NCBI RefSeq assembly: GCF_040054535.1
Contig: NC_090783.1
Location: 1,827,501-1,891,500, forward strand
Reading direction: 5' to 3'
DNA length: 64,000 nt
Origin: Antennarius striatus
Lineage: Eukaryota > Chordata > Actinopteri > Lophiiformes > Antennariidae
Shown here: piece after piece, positions 1 to 32,568 of the stretch
How positions within the stretch are numbered: the first letter of the stretch is position 1
Layout of the letters: each line of letters opens with the position of its first letter
The notes under the pieces: model-generated
The model's database searches: none
What the model saw: the letters and a program-made list of their open reading frames with translations, nothing else
Told to the model about the DNA's origin: nothing
Program-made: the position numbers and the translations under genes

Positions 1-28
1 TGTGTGTGTGTGTGTGTGTGTGTCTCAC

Positions 29-20797
<20,769 letters not shown>

Positions 20798-21163
20798 CCC
20801 GGAGCCACCTGACCCGGCGCCATCCCCTCGTCTCCCAGCAGGCATCCTGCTCTCCTGCAGCTCTCTGCAACGATCCTTCACCTCCGAGCTGAGCGCCAAA
20901 AGTGGGTGAAGTGGCGTGAAGTTCAGACGGAGCGGCTGTCACCTGATCCCACGGCGGCCTTTTCAGGTGGGGGGGGAAGGGCAGAAAAAAAAAGACAAGT
21001 GTCCTCTTCTGTTATTCCCTCCAAATGGCTTGTGCGCTCTCTCCAGCAGACGTACAGTGTGTTTGCCTCTCCCCTCCACTTTTCATTGAGTCATTGTGCG
21101 CCGAACAGAAAAAAAAAAAGAAAGGGGGGGACTCCCTCGCTCGCTCGCCCGCTCGCTCTATCC

Positions 21164-21196
<33 letters not shown>

Positions 21197-21242
21197 AGCA
21201 ATCATCCATCAAAAGCCTTTACAAATAACAGCAGAGACTCCT

Positions 21243-21245
<3 letters not shown>

Positions 21246-21327
<82 letters not shown>

Positions 21328-21328
21328 C
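21246..21328. repeat. (CA)n microsatellite in the slit1 upstream flank
   Basis: This is about 83 bp of CA with one AACACA interruption. It is preceded by (CT)n near 21165-21182 and followed by (CT)n near 21386-21400. Confidence 0.95.
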
Positions 21329-21907
21329 AGCACCCAGAGTGAACTCACGTCTATTCAATGACAGTAGTAGCAGCAGCCACCACCTCTCTCTCTCTCTCTC
21401 TCCTCCCCAGTATCTGTCTATCTCGCTCGCCCACATGTGCTTCCCTCTCCTGAGGGAAAGAAAAGAGCTGAAGGATGCAGATGAGGGAGGAAGAGGAGGA
21501 GGGAGGAAGAGGAGAAGGAGTCGTGATGATGCTGAAGCACCTGATTGGGAAGCTTCAGCTTGAAGACATCAAGCGAAACCAGAGGGGGTGAGGGGGGTGG
21601 GGGGTGGGGGTCCAAACGACGCCATCGTCACGCCGAGCTGAGAGATTTGGCATAAGTGGAATGCCATAATCTGGCACTGGCGCTTACTCACAGGTTTATT
21701 ATGGATTCGCTGTGAAAATTCAAACGCAGCCTGGCTCAGTTTAATCTCCACAGGAAACTGTGGTGACACGTTCACCAGGAGGAAGAGGAGGAAGAGGAGG
21801 GAGCAGCGCTCTCCTCGCTGCCATGTTTTCGGATGAAAGCTGAGGGAAAAAATGTGTGAAGATGAAGCAAACTAATCCAAATGACAACTCCTGCGATCGT
21901 CGTACAA

Positions 21908-21965
21908 TAATCCCTCATTACTCGCGGTTAACGCTTCCCAGGAACCACCCACGAAAAATAATGTA
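21908..21965. mobile_element. Tigger/pogo-like transposon end fragment
   Basis: TCCCTCATTACTCGCGGTTA followed by CCCAGGAACCACCCACGAAA matches the style of a terminal repeat family also seen at 53317-53600 (CCCTCGTT..CTCGC..TTCCAGGAACCAC). The family name is from memory. Confidence 0.4.
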
Positions 21966-24900
21966 ATGTTATATACAGTAGCTGACATGTTAGCCTGCAG
22001 CGCTAACCCACCTGGAGATTAAACACAGGACTCAGTCAGGAGCCTCGAACAAGAGGGAGTTATTTATTACATATTTTAAAACAAGTCTTCTTCTTCTTCT
22101 GTGGTGTCTGGTGATGTCATCACGTTATGAGGCGCCACTGACGCTCCGAGGATGAAGAAGCTTCACCTGACGCTCCGTCGGCACAGAAGTGAGCAGATCG
22201 GTGACCCGTCTGTGCACCTGAACGCAACACGATGCCTTCAGGTCGTCGTCAAACCAGCCTGACGAATACGTTTAATAAGCATCGATAAAAAATGATGAAA
22301 GTTTCACATAATGCATTTTTGATATGTGAATTATGTGAATTACAGTGTGGAATGGAGTCTTGGGATGGTTGGGAGGGGGCGGTGCTGGTGGAGGGGGGGG
22401 TCGTTTAACCAGCCGCCTCTCAGGAGTGATGGAAAACAAATTGGCCACAGGCGGCGGCGGCTGCAGATGAATTGAATGAGTCACTCGGAGATAATCTGCA
22501 ACAAAGGAGGGAGGAGATGTTGACATCTCCAGAGAGGGGGGGGCTTGTTTCTATGGGGGGCCATAATGGCTTTCTGAGAAGGGGGGGGGGGTTTCTGCTG
22601 CAGACGCGTCTGAATTGATTTTTTTTTTTTTTTTTTGGAAGGACGGAGCAGATGTTGGTGTGTCCAAAAACAACTCACAAAACGGCGTTCAGCGTGTCGT
22701 CCAATCAGAGAGGCCGATCGATTAGTCGAGTGGTTGCATTATTATCATCTATACTCTAATCGATCAATTGGGTCACCTGATCAAATGATATGTTGTGATT
22801 TGTCATTTATAAAGCATATCTGACGTTCCCCTCTGATGAAGGCGTGAAAGGAATTTAAAAATTTGTTGACATTTCTGTTAAAATAATTTTAAAAAAATTT
22901 TGTATTCAAAAAAAGTAAAAACTGGTGCATTAATTTGTTTTTAACTTTAGTTGGATTAAACAAAAACTGCTGGATGAGCCAGAAAACTTGAGGACACTCA
23001 CGACTCCAGCTTTAGTTTTAACTCACAACGCCCTCTAGTGGACGAAATCGAGCAGCGCGGCGTCCAGATGAAATGATTCTTAAATTAAATGTAAATTGTT
23101 GCTCATTTTGGTTTTTGTGAGCAGAGATTTCACATGAAAACACTTTTGTTTTGTAGGTTTTTAGTTGTTTGTCTGACTATAAAGGAGGATTTGACAGATT
23201 TCTAAGACTTTCAAATAAAATTAAAAGCAGACAATCTGTAGGACACAAAAACATTTTATTCCAAAGCAGGTAACTGTGGAATCCAATGTACAGGGTCGAG
23301 TTATTAAAATACAAACACAAAACTTTACCACAGTTGGAACCGGAGGCATGGGGTCAAAGGTGACATCAGGAAATAGGAAGAGCTGATCAGCAGTTCCTTT
23401 ATGACCCATTAACAGAGAGATAAGGTGCAAATCTAAACCCCCTGTTGCCACAGGTAACCAGAACCCACCAGTGACCATTTCAGTTCAGTAACTCAAGTTT
23501 TCACATTTCTGTACAGAGAAAAACAAGAAAAACGGGCCACAAACAAACCCTCAAAGTATTCCACCTCCACAGAGTGGAACAACTCCCAAATTAAAGGAAT
23601 AAAAACATGCAATCGGGTTCGTTTCCTAATCATAATTAAAGGTTTTGCTGCCAAAAAGGAATAAAAACAACATATTTTGCTCCAAATTCAGATTTAGGAG
23701 GTTGTTTCTCTGCTGGGAGGGATTCAGTGTGGTTACATAAAAAATACAAATAATAAAAAGAGTCCTGAATGGACTGAATGTAACATGCGACATCGTACCG
23801 TTACACACCTTTAGTGTCCGTCTGTCCCCACGTGTTCAGGAACCTTCTGTCAACTTCCCACAATCCCTGTCTTCACATCCGCAGCACCTTCAATACACTC
23901 ACAGCACAACACACACACACAGCTGAGACACACACTCCGTCAGGGCAGCAGGGCTGACCTCTGACCTGCCTGAGGTGTTCCACTGTTCCCGGTGCTGATT
24001 ATTCGGAGCTGGTTCTGGTGCCTTGAACTCACCACAAACCAAAGAGCAGTCATGAAGAGTAAAGGAGAAGGAACCGAGGACACGTCCTCCCATGTGACCC
24101 ACCAGGGTCAAAGGTCAACGCTGGATTATAAAGCTGTCATTAAGGGGAATTCAGGGATATATAGTCATGAATCCAAAATGGACAAAATTGAGCCCAATCA
24201 ATAATCATAATGTAATAAATAAGCATTTTGAGGGCGGTCAGGTGACCCTTCAGGACGTCCAATCGGTTCCTTCGCTGCTTTACTCTCCCGTCAGGCATCA
24301 CCTCCTTCAGATCCTCCAGACACGGGAACAGTTTTCACCTCATGTCAGACTTTATTCTCCATTAGCATTGTGTTCATTCAGCTTCCTGCGCTTCATCGTC
24401 GTCGTTAGCAACTAGAAACGTGACCTCCGCCATCCAGCGAACAAAATCTACCAACCAGCTTCAGACGGACACGTAACACTAAACCTCACAGATTAATGAC
24501 TAAATCCTGTTTTCACCCTCAAACATCTGAAATCATCATACAGTAACCAGAGACAATGTTGCCATAGCAACAGACCTACTTTACAGTGCCATCATGAGTA
24601 GCTACAGGCCATTTATCCTTCAGCAAGAACGAGAGGTGATGTCAACTAACGCTAACCGAAAAGGCTAACTTGTTAGCGCTGTTAGCTGCTTTGTGAGTCC
24701 CTCTCATTGGCTAATCGATTGATTGATCATCATCTAGATTTTTATTCACATATCAAACAGAACTTTTTCCCAGTTCTGTAAACTGGAAGTGGAAACTTTT
24801 AACAGTGTGGAGGAACTTTTTCTTTTAGCTCCTAAAATCTTCACATCATTTTAAAACAGTAGCCTTAAAAACAGAAGTCAAGTTGCTTTTGTTAAATATC

Positions 24901-25794
24901 ACACAAATATCACAGCGGTGTCATTTGCTAAAGCAACCAGAAGTCAGGTCGCGTTGTTAGCATTTATAAAATTCATATAAGGCGTCCAAAAGTCCCTCTA
25001 ATGTACCAAAAGTCTAAAACAACAGTTCCCAGACGGTCCGACGTCTATAAATGTTCTATTCCACAGACCTGAGCGCAGCTAACTAGCGGCTATGGATCCC
25101 AGGAGCTAACGTAACAAGCAGGTCTCTACCTGCTCTCAGGTACATCTAATAGTGTTCAACCTGTCAGCCAATCAGGAAGCAGATCGCACCGACCAATCAC
25201 ACCCACTCACTAAAGATGGAAAAAAAAAAAAAAACCCAGCAACATTGAATTCAGCAGATTTAGTTCTAAAACTGGTGAGTTTGAAGAATAACTAAAACAT
25301 TTGTTATAAAAAAACACCAGAAATAAAAAAATAAAACTAGATAAAACTGTAGCTCCTTCATCTGATCCTGTTTCGTTAAACTTGAGCTCATCAATAATCT
25401 ATTAATATCAGTTATTGAAAGAAAACAGTTTTTAGAAGCATTTCTGGATGAAAAATGTAAACACATTGACGACCATCATCATCATCATCATCAGTGACGA
25501 GGAGGGGAGGAGGGGGGGGGCTCCTGGCTGAGTTTGTCGCTCTGGCCCAGGACAGAAGCTGCTAGCCGTTAGCGGTTAGCCACATTTAAAATAAACTCAC
25601 ATGTAGGAATAAAGAGGAGGAGTCTGTTAATACTGCCCAAGTGACGTCGGAGGGAGGAAGAGGAGTCGGGTTACAGTGAGATCTCCTGGTTAGGAGAGAA
25701 ACACATCCTCGTCACTGAGGGGGGGTCCTGCTAAGAAATGGAGGGAGGAACTCAGATTAAACACTGACGAATTTAAAGTTCACGTTTCGTCCAA

Positions 25795-26905
25795 TCAGGA
25801 AGGAGCGATCAGAGGAAACTTTCCCACCTTGGAAACTTTTGCTGCTTTGCTGAAACAGAACTCGGGGTTTCTGAGGATCAGCCCCCCCTTCGCCATCACG
25901 GGGTTGTTTAACGGGCTGCTCGCCGCCACCGCCGACAGGAGGACGTTCTCCTTCCCGCCTCTCCTCCTCGCCCCGGTGACAATATCGGGGGAGGCGTGTC
26001 TGAGCCGCTGCTCCGCCGTCGGCTGCTCGCCGCGAGCTCGCCGCTGAAAGCAGAGTATCAGAGGTGGGGTTACCCCACGACCCGCTGCCTGCAAAGTAAT
26101 CTGATTACAAGTCAAAACCATCAATACTGATCAGTACCTTGATGAGACCCCCAAAGGAGCGGGAACGGGGGTGTTTCTTGCTGGGAGCTGGGGGGTCATC
26201 GGCTGTCGGCGTGCCTGAGGTCGTCTGCTTGACCAACTGTGTTTGAAAAGTGAGGTAAATTATACTAGAAGAGGAAGAGGAAGAGGGAGGAAGAGGAAGA
26301 AGGAGGAAGAGGAGGACCTGTCGGACGAGCTTCTTCTTCTTGGCAGAGTCTGGCATGTTGTGGTGGACGTGTCTGAAGAGCTCCTTCAGCGCCTCCTCGG
26401 TGTACTGCTGAGCCGGTGACGGGTGCTGCTCCTGGGGGGCGGGGCCTAGAACAGCTGTTCTCTTTAAGGGTAACGCCCTCTGCTGGACAGGAGAGCCTCC
26501 TGCCGCCAGGAGCTCCAGGTCATCCTGAACGGATTAAAGTCACATCTAGAGGTTCTGTTTCTGAGTCGTTTCCCTGAATTCAGTCCAATCCAGCAGGTTT
26601 TTTAGGAGTTTTGAACAAACTATTAAAGATGCACAAAAAAACCTTCAGTTCATTAGAAAAATGCTGAACATAATTAGATTCACTGGGTTTACATTAGTCT
26701 CTTTCTAGAGCTGAAACAACATTAAAGGGTTAATAATTGTCTCCTAGCAACCGTGGTTCTGATGGACCATCTGACCTCCACTCACCTTTGTCTGCAGACT
26801 CCTGGTCCGGTGGAAATGAACCCGGGCGAATTCCCGCAGGTAGAGCGGCGCCTGAACACACAACACATGTCGGCCCACCGGTCAAACGTTTGTGTGTGTG
26901 TGTGT

Positions 26906-26942
<37 letters not shown>

Positions 26943-29447
26943 GAGCGCTCACCCTGAACAGCTTCTGTGAGTGTTTGATGAGGAAGGCCATGCTGCCGTT
27001 CAGCTTCTTCAGGTTGTCCTTCAGGTCGGCGGCCGTCATCTGGAACGAGAAGCCGTTATGGGGGAGGGAATCGCTTCGCCACACGTTCACAGGTGTGTGT
27101 TTCTGACTGGGCCTCACCTGTCGGGGCCAGAGGACGTGCGGCGCGAACATGAGGGCCAGGTTGGAGGCGGACATCTTGTTCTTGTCCTGCTGCTTGGCAG
27201 TGAGGTAGAGGAGGTCCAGCAGCAGCCGGAGCAGCGAGCGATTGGCCGGCGGCAGCAGCAGGAGGAGGAGCTGCAGCGCCTCGATCTGGCGCTCCTTGTT
27301 GGCGATGGACGTCTTGTTGCCGTGTTCGTCCAGCAGGGTCATGTCTGGGGCGGGGAAACCGATGCGGGTGTTAGCGCCGGCGAGTTTTAGGCACTAAAAC
27401 ATCTGAAAACGTGAGCTTGATTTCGTACCGGCGATCTTCAGGTGGGCGTTGAAGTGTCTGTGGGTGAGGAGGGGCTCCGGCAGCTCCCCCAGGAAGGTCT
27501 TGAGCAGCGTGGCCACGTCGTTGGGGTGGAAGTCTCCAGAGTCCAGATCCACGTCAGCGCCGCTGTTCAGGAGCTCCTTCAGGTTCTGTTGCCGGACGCT
27601 GTTACCCGGCACCCGGAACAGCCCCTCCACGTGGAGATCTGAGGGCGAGGGGGCAAAGAGGAAGCATCTTAAAGCACCGCAGATGGAGCGCCGGGGCAGG
27701 TTTGGCTTTCAGAGCTTACTTACTTTTGGTGAGGTACTCGATGAGCTGGTAGATTTGGGCGATGCAGCCGTCGGACAACGGGCTTCCGAACACGACGCCT
27801 TTATCTGTGGAGGTGTCGAAGGAGGTTAGCGTTAGCGACGACACGAGAAGAAGCAGCTCATCGCAAGAAACATGAAGCAGGTTCAAGTAAATAACAACAG
27901 GAATTCAATAAAAAAAACCTTCGTGTTTCAGATCCATCGTTTTAAAGAGAGATTTTCAAATACGGTGACCTCTGACCTTTGCGTTTAAGGAAGTTGAACG
28001 AGCGAAAGAAACCTCCGTTTCCCCCCGTCGGGGTCTTGGGGGCCTCTTCACCCAGAAGCTGTGCAAACTCTGACCCTGGGAGGTCGATGAGGCGCGTGAT
28101 GTTGCTGAGCACCAGCTCCAAGAACACATCGGGGTTCTCATGGCGCAGCTTCTCCACGAAGAAGTCCGGGTTGAAGATGACTGGCTGTCGGGTCGCAGCG
28201 CGAGACCCCAACGGGGAGTCGTCCTGGTTGATCATCGTGTTGCACACCGCTCCTCTGAGGAGACACAAAGTTTATTCATAGAACACATGAAACACAAGAA
28301 CAGTAGAACCTCGAGATACGGGCTTTTTGAGATACAAGTGTTTAGACAAAAGCCATGCTTCAGGACACCACCTATAGTTGACGGATGGATACGACATCAG
28401 TGAGACCGGATCTCGTTCTCGTTGGTGGAGTAAAGACGTAGCTCATGTGTAACTTTTGTGTTTCTTTTCATTCTTATCATTGTTTACGTAACTTATGATT
28501 AATTATATACCGGTAAAGTCTGTGTGTCTATTGGTTGTTGTTTTTTTTATAACTTCGGGGATTTGGGGTTTTTTTTTTAAAATAAAACAGATTAAAATGA
28601 TTTTAGTTATTTTAATGGAGAAATGTTGTTTGACTTACAAGTTCAGACACGGAACGGATTTAATTCTCATCTCGAGGTTCTACTATTTCAGCAAATAAAC
28701 ACAGAACACGAGGTTATTTTAATTATCCTGCATTCCAGCATTTAGAGCTTAACATTAACGGATCTCAGTTAATGGATCTGTGCTGAAAAATCAACAAAAT
28801 GTGTGAACATGTCCCTGCAGAACTTCACTAACCCGGTACTACAAGAACAAATACTGTTCTAGTCTGATGTGGTTAATACACACAGCTTCTACAAACAACA
28901 GAGTCTGAATAGATGCTGACTCCACCATCACCACAAAACAAAGCCATCACCCTGACAACGTCATCAAACGTCATCCTGAAACAGGAAGTACAGGAAATTA
29001 TGTTTATACTGTTAGCTTACTGTTAGCTTAAAATACACCAGCTAACGTAAAAACAACTGCACTCATGTTTGGTCCAACTTTCTCCCGTCAGTAACCCAGA
29101 GTCACTCCAGTAACACAACTGATATTTAAAGTAAACAATTCCCACAAACATTCCTTTAACTATAAATTTAAATAAAACATTATCTAACAAAAACACCGGA
29201 GCCAGTGATGTGATGTTAGCAGCTAACGTTAACTTGTTGCTAGCCGACACGGAGGAATGACAGCCCCTGTCAATCAAGCTCTCGAACGTGTTTGTACCTC
29301 CGTTGTGTTTTTTCAGCTCCGGCTTTAACTAATTCTGAATCTAAATCCTTGTAAAAATTAACTTTTAATCCGTTTCGCGTCGGTTTTCGGTCATTTTTAC
29401 CTTTTATTTTGCGTGTTTTCATCGACATCTTTCCCCGCAGCCATCAT
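25795..29447 (-). CDS. arhgap19: arhgap19, Rho GTPase-activating protein 19 (complete, 10 coding exons)
   Basis: RhoGAPs stimulate GTP hydrolysis by Rho proteins; ARHGAP19 is known to act on RhoA and to be needed for normal cytokinesis. Exons in transcript order: 29401-29447, 27977-28254, 27724-27804, 27429-27638, 27118-27344, 26953-27039, 26786-26851, 26318-26524, 26138-26236, 25795-26043. They total 1551 nt, 516 aa, all junctions GT-AG and in phase; recalled human length is 494. The N-terminal segment has PVIFNPDFFVEKLRHENPD and SNITRLIDLPGSEF. The RhoGAP domain spans about residues 120-310 and includes the arginine-finger segment VEGLFRVPGNSVRQQ, DVATLLKTFLGELPEPLL and KMSASNLALMFAPHVLWP. 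The tail keeps EEALKELFRHVHHNMPDSAK and RSRSFGGLIK. The start is the first of two adjacent Met codons in exon 1 (MMAAGKDVDENTQNKR). The extreme C-terminus (after SKAAKVSK) is the least certain part: it reads directly to TGA, but a weak donor lies there too. Confidence 0.94.
28302..28684. mobile_element. MITE-like element with terminal inverted repeats
   Basis: The left end AGTAGAACCTCGAGATACG and the right end ATCTCGAGGTTCTACT are inverted copies of each other, about 380 bp apart, in arhgap19 intron 1. Nothing protein-coding lies inside. A clear target-site duplication could not be defined. Related sequence occurs in reverse orientation at 48756-48894. Confidence 0.6.
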
Positions 29448-29600
29448 CCGTTTGAATCCTCCGCTGTTGTCCTGCCGACCCCGCCCACCGCGTCGAGGAT
29501 TGGTCGTTTGAAGAAAATGGGCGTGGCAGACGGGTTGAGATTTGCATGTGACTCACAGCGATTCCCTGATTGGTCAGTTTGAATTCGGAAGCCTCACAAA
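29448..29600 (-). promoter_or_regulatory. arhgap19 promoter with CCAAT and TTTGAA (CHR-like) motifs
   Basis: The + strand has ATTGG (CCAAT on the gene strand) at 29499-29503 and 29569-29573, each followed closely by TTTGAA at 29507-29512 and 29578-29583. A third TTTGAA is at 29451-29456, directly upstream of the start codon. An octamer-type ATTTGCAT lies at 29540-29547 and a CCGCCC at about 29481-29486. There is no TATA box. NF-Y sites plus CHR elements are the known promoter pattern of G2/M genes. Confidence 0.5.
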
Positions 29601-29649
29601 TATCATGAATGGAAGAAATAAACAAGCGAGTATAAAACAAGACTTTTAA

Positions 29650-31075
29650 CGGTTTTTAATTCCAGGGAACACAAACAGGTACACAAACAATGAAATATAT
29701 TTAAACCTTTAATATTCAAACCTTATTTAAAATTTATTTTAAATATTAATATTGAAATTGCGTGTTATAGAAGTTTTCTTACAACTCTTATTCATATTCT
29801 CTTGCTTTTTCTGCTTTTACTGAAAGAATCTTGTTATTGAACTTCAGAAGTGAAAAATAATATGAAAAAATTTAATTCTTAGTCTATCCTCTATTGCAGA
29901 TCTAACAAGCATTTTAACTATACATCTTTCTTAAAGAACCAGGATTTGGCCTCTTCTGCTTTTTGACGTGTGTAGCTTTCGTGGGCAGAGAATCAGGCTC
30001 CATCTGCCGATCTAATCCAGTCCAGGTGGAACTGTCCGCTCCGATTAGAGGAGCCTCCACCTCCCTGAATCAAAGGGGGGGAGTCGGGCAGAGCGGCGAT
30101 GCCCCGCTGACCCCCGAGATTACAGCAGAATCACACCGGAGACGTTCTGCTTCTGGCAAAGAGGACTCTGGATGAAAGTCTGGACGGTTGTGGTCAGCAG
30201 TTTGTCAGGAGGATCAGAGATGAGAAAGTCAACGACTCCTGATCCTGATTAACCCACTTTATCCGGTGAAGGATGAAGAGCACGAGCAGATTGATGGTTC
30301 TGAGTTTTTAAAAAAATGTCATCAGGCTGTTAAGCAGACTGTTTTGTTCAGGTTTCAAACCAAACTTTATAGATAATTGACAGTGAACGCTAAGCCACAG
30401 AGGCGGAGACGCATTTGTTTCACGTAGCAGAAAATTCACTCGTACAGTGGAATATATTTTGTCCGGATAAAATTCAAAAGCAAAACTTTTCTGCTGATGT
30501 AAAGGAAAAAAAGATTCTATCATTAATAAAGAGGGTGTTTTTAAAAAGGTTGACAATATACAGTACCTCAGGGAAATAACTTGGTATTGCAAAATAATGA
30601 GCAAATACTATGAGCAAATAATGAGATTTTTTTTTAAAAAATACAATATTATAAAAAATAAGTTAAAGGTGTGCACAAGCTCAGCAAAGTTACAACAACT
30701 ATAGAATAAATAGAATGGAATAAAAAGTACTATATATATATTTATAAACAGGTATAAAATGGGACAAACTCGAGTTGTACTTAATTGAGTAACCAGAGCA
30801 ACTTCTCTGAACTCCTTCCTGACCTCCTGTTGTCATTGTTTAGAGTTTAGTTAGTTGTTCATCTGTTTTATTTCTCTACCAATGGGACTTTGTGTAGGGT
30901 TGAAACAAAAACAGGAAGTGCAATGCAAAGACTCGACCCAGGACATTCCCCTTCAAAACAAAACAGGAAAAGCACCAACTGCACCCTGAACCCATGCCGT
31001 ACGTCTGCCTGTGTGTTGATCCCCACCCATCTGTCTCATTGGCGACAAGGATCTGGTCCAGGTTTGGTGTTTTGT
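29650..31075. other. arhgap19 upstream / RhoU-like 3' flank
   Basis: This is AT-rich, non-coding sequence. The part next to 31075 is probably the RhoU-like 3' UTR; a TTTATT on + (AATAAA on the gene strand) is at about 30866. No other feature was recognised. Confidence 0.5.
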
Positions 31076-32568
31076 TCACTTGAGGTCACAGCTCCGCTCC
31101 CCCATCAGGCAGCTGATCTTCCTCCACCAGGTCTCCGAGAGGCTCCTGATCTTATCGGGCGTCTTCCTCCTCAGCGTCAGCCTCTGCTGCTGGAGGCCGC
31201 AGCTGTCCGTCTGCTGGATGCTGGCCAAGATGGCCGAATCAAACGCATCCTTCAGGTTCTTCTGGGTCAGCGCCGAGCATTCGGCGAAGCTCACCGCCCC
31301 CAGCTCCTGGGCGAGCTGCAGGCCCTCGCCGGTAGTCACCGGCCGCTGCTGGTTCTGTGCCAGGTGGATCAGCACCTGGACGTCCTCCCTCAGGTCCAGC
31401 TGGGTGCCGACGAGGACCAGGGGCACCCCGGGACACAGCTGGTGGATCTCTGGAACCCACCTGGTGATCAGGTTGCGGAAGGAGCAGGGGCGGACCACGC
31501 TGTAGCAGAGGAGGAAGACATCGGCGTTCTTGTAGCACAGAGGGCGAAGTTGGTCCAGCTCGTCCTGAGGGAGGTGAAACAGAAAAGATGGATTATAAAG
31601 GAAAATTAATTTCTATCACTGTTGTTATGAGCTTAAAACAACCCAAACTACTTCTTAGATGTTACTGAAAAAATTTAATATCAATCAAATGACGAGCAGG
31701 ATGACGAAGGGCTGCAAAATCAATTGCAATTCCCTCTTTCTCCTTTGGGGGGCGGTGTAATCTGTAAAGTGGAGACCCACGCTCTGGAAAACCGATGGGA
31801 ACTAAAGTAAAGGGGGTTAAAGAAATCCAGTCTATGACTAGAATCTGTCTGCAGGGGGCAACCGACACAACCGACACAAGCAACATTAACTACTGACAAA
31901 TATCTGGGCTGTTGATCCCTGATGACTTACGTTGATCGAACCATCCACCAGCCCCCATTTCTGTAAGTGAAAAGAAGCGGAAAGTTGAAGCCACGTGGTT
32001 AGACTTCCACTAGGGAAGGAAGTAAATGAAGCACCAGTCCCATAGCTGGAGATCCAGGTGTATGGATCGTGTGTAGCTCACCTGTCCGGCCGTGTCGCAG
32101 AGCTGCATCCTCACTGGTTTCCCATCAACCACCACCATCACTGAGAAGATGGAGAGTGCAAATGTTAACTATCACAATTTAACTCACATTCCATTCCTAG
32201 AACAGTTAAAGCTTCGAGTAAAACCTGTGCGTAAAAACCTGTGCGTAAAAACCTGCGCGTAACGCTCAAAATCAGCCACACTGACGTCAAACTTTACCGG
32301 TAAAGTTGTCAAACGCCGTGGGGACGTACTCCGTCGGGTATCCGTTGGTGGTGTAGCTGACGATGAGGCTGGTCTTGCCCACCTCTCCGTCTCCCACCAG
32401 GACGCAGTTCACCCTGCGCTCCGGGGCGGATCCGGAGCGCCTGCGCTTCACGGTGAGAGGGAACTGGCGGCTCATCAGCCGCAGAGGCGGGACCGGAGGA
32501 GCCTGACCGCCGCACACCGGTTCCGACACGCGTCGCGGCTTCTGTTTCCCGACATCCTGAGGAAGCAT
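31076..32568 (-). CDS. RhoU/Wrch-1-like atypical Rho GTPase (complete, 3 exons)
   Basis: RhoU/RhoV are atypical Cdc42-like GTPases that act in cell adhesion and actin control and localise through a palmitoylated tail. Exons in transcript order: 32298-32568, 32082-32140, 31076-31564; 819 nt, 272 aa, phases agree. The N-terminus carries a proline motif (APPVPP) as in RHOU, where such sites bind SH3 adaptors; this supports the Met at 32568. G motifs: P-loop GDGEVGKTS, switch [39 protein letters not shown] (in place of NKxD, as in the RhoU family) and [15 protein letters not shown]. The C-terminus reads [20 protein letters not shown] then GERSCDLK. Two oddities: Glu replaces the usual Ala in the P-loop, and the tail extends past the usual CFV-type end. 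It resembles RHOU more than RHOV; which fish paralog it is remains unclear. Confidence 0.88.

Larger units (their letters stand above)
20900..25794. other. slit1-arhgap19 intergenic region
   Basis: The slit1 5' flank (20900-21600) has GA/CT tracts and a (CA)n/(CT)n cluster. A short transposon-like fragment lies at 21908-21965. From about 23240 to 25794 the sequence is probably arhgap19 3' UTR: a TTTATT on + (AATAAA on the gene strand) occurs near 23254. No further gene was recognised. Confidence 0.55.

Noticed and set aside
31935..31961. AG...GT-bounded 27-nt segment in RhoU-like intron 2 that looks like a microexon
   Set aside because: Exon 2 (ending DTAGQ) joins exon 3 (starting [11 protein letters not shown]) directly and matches the family; including the segment would insert nine residues into the switch II region.
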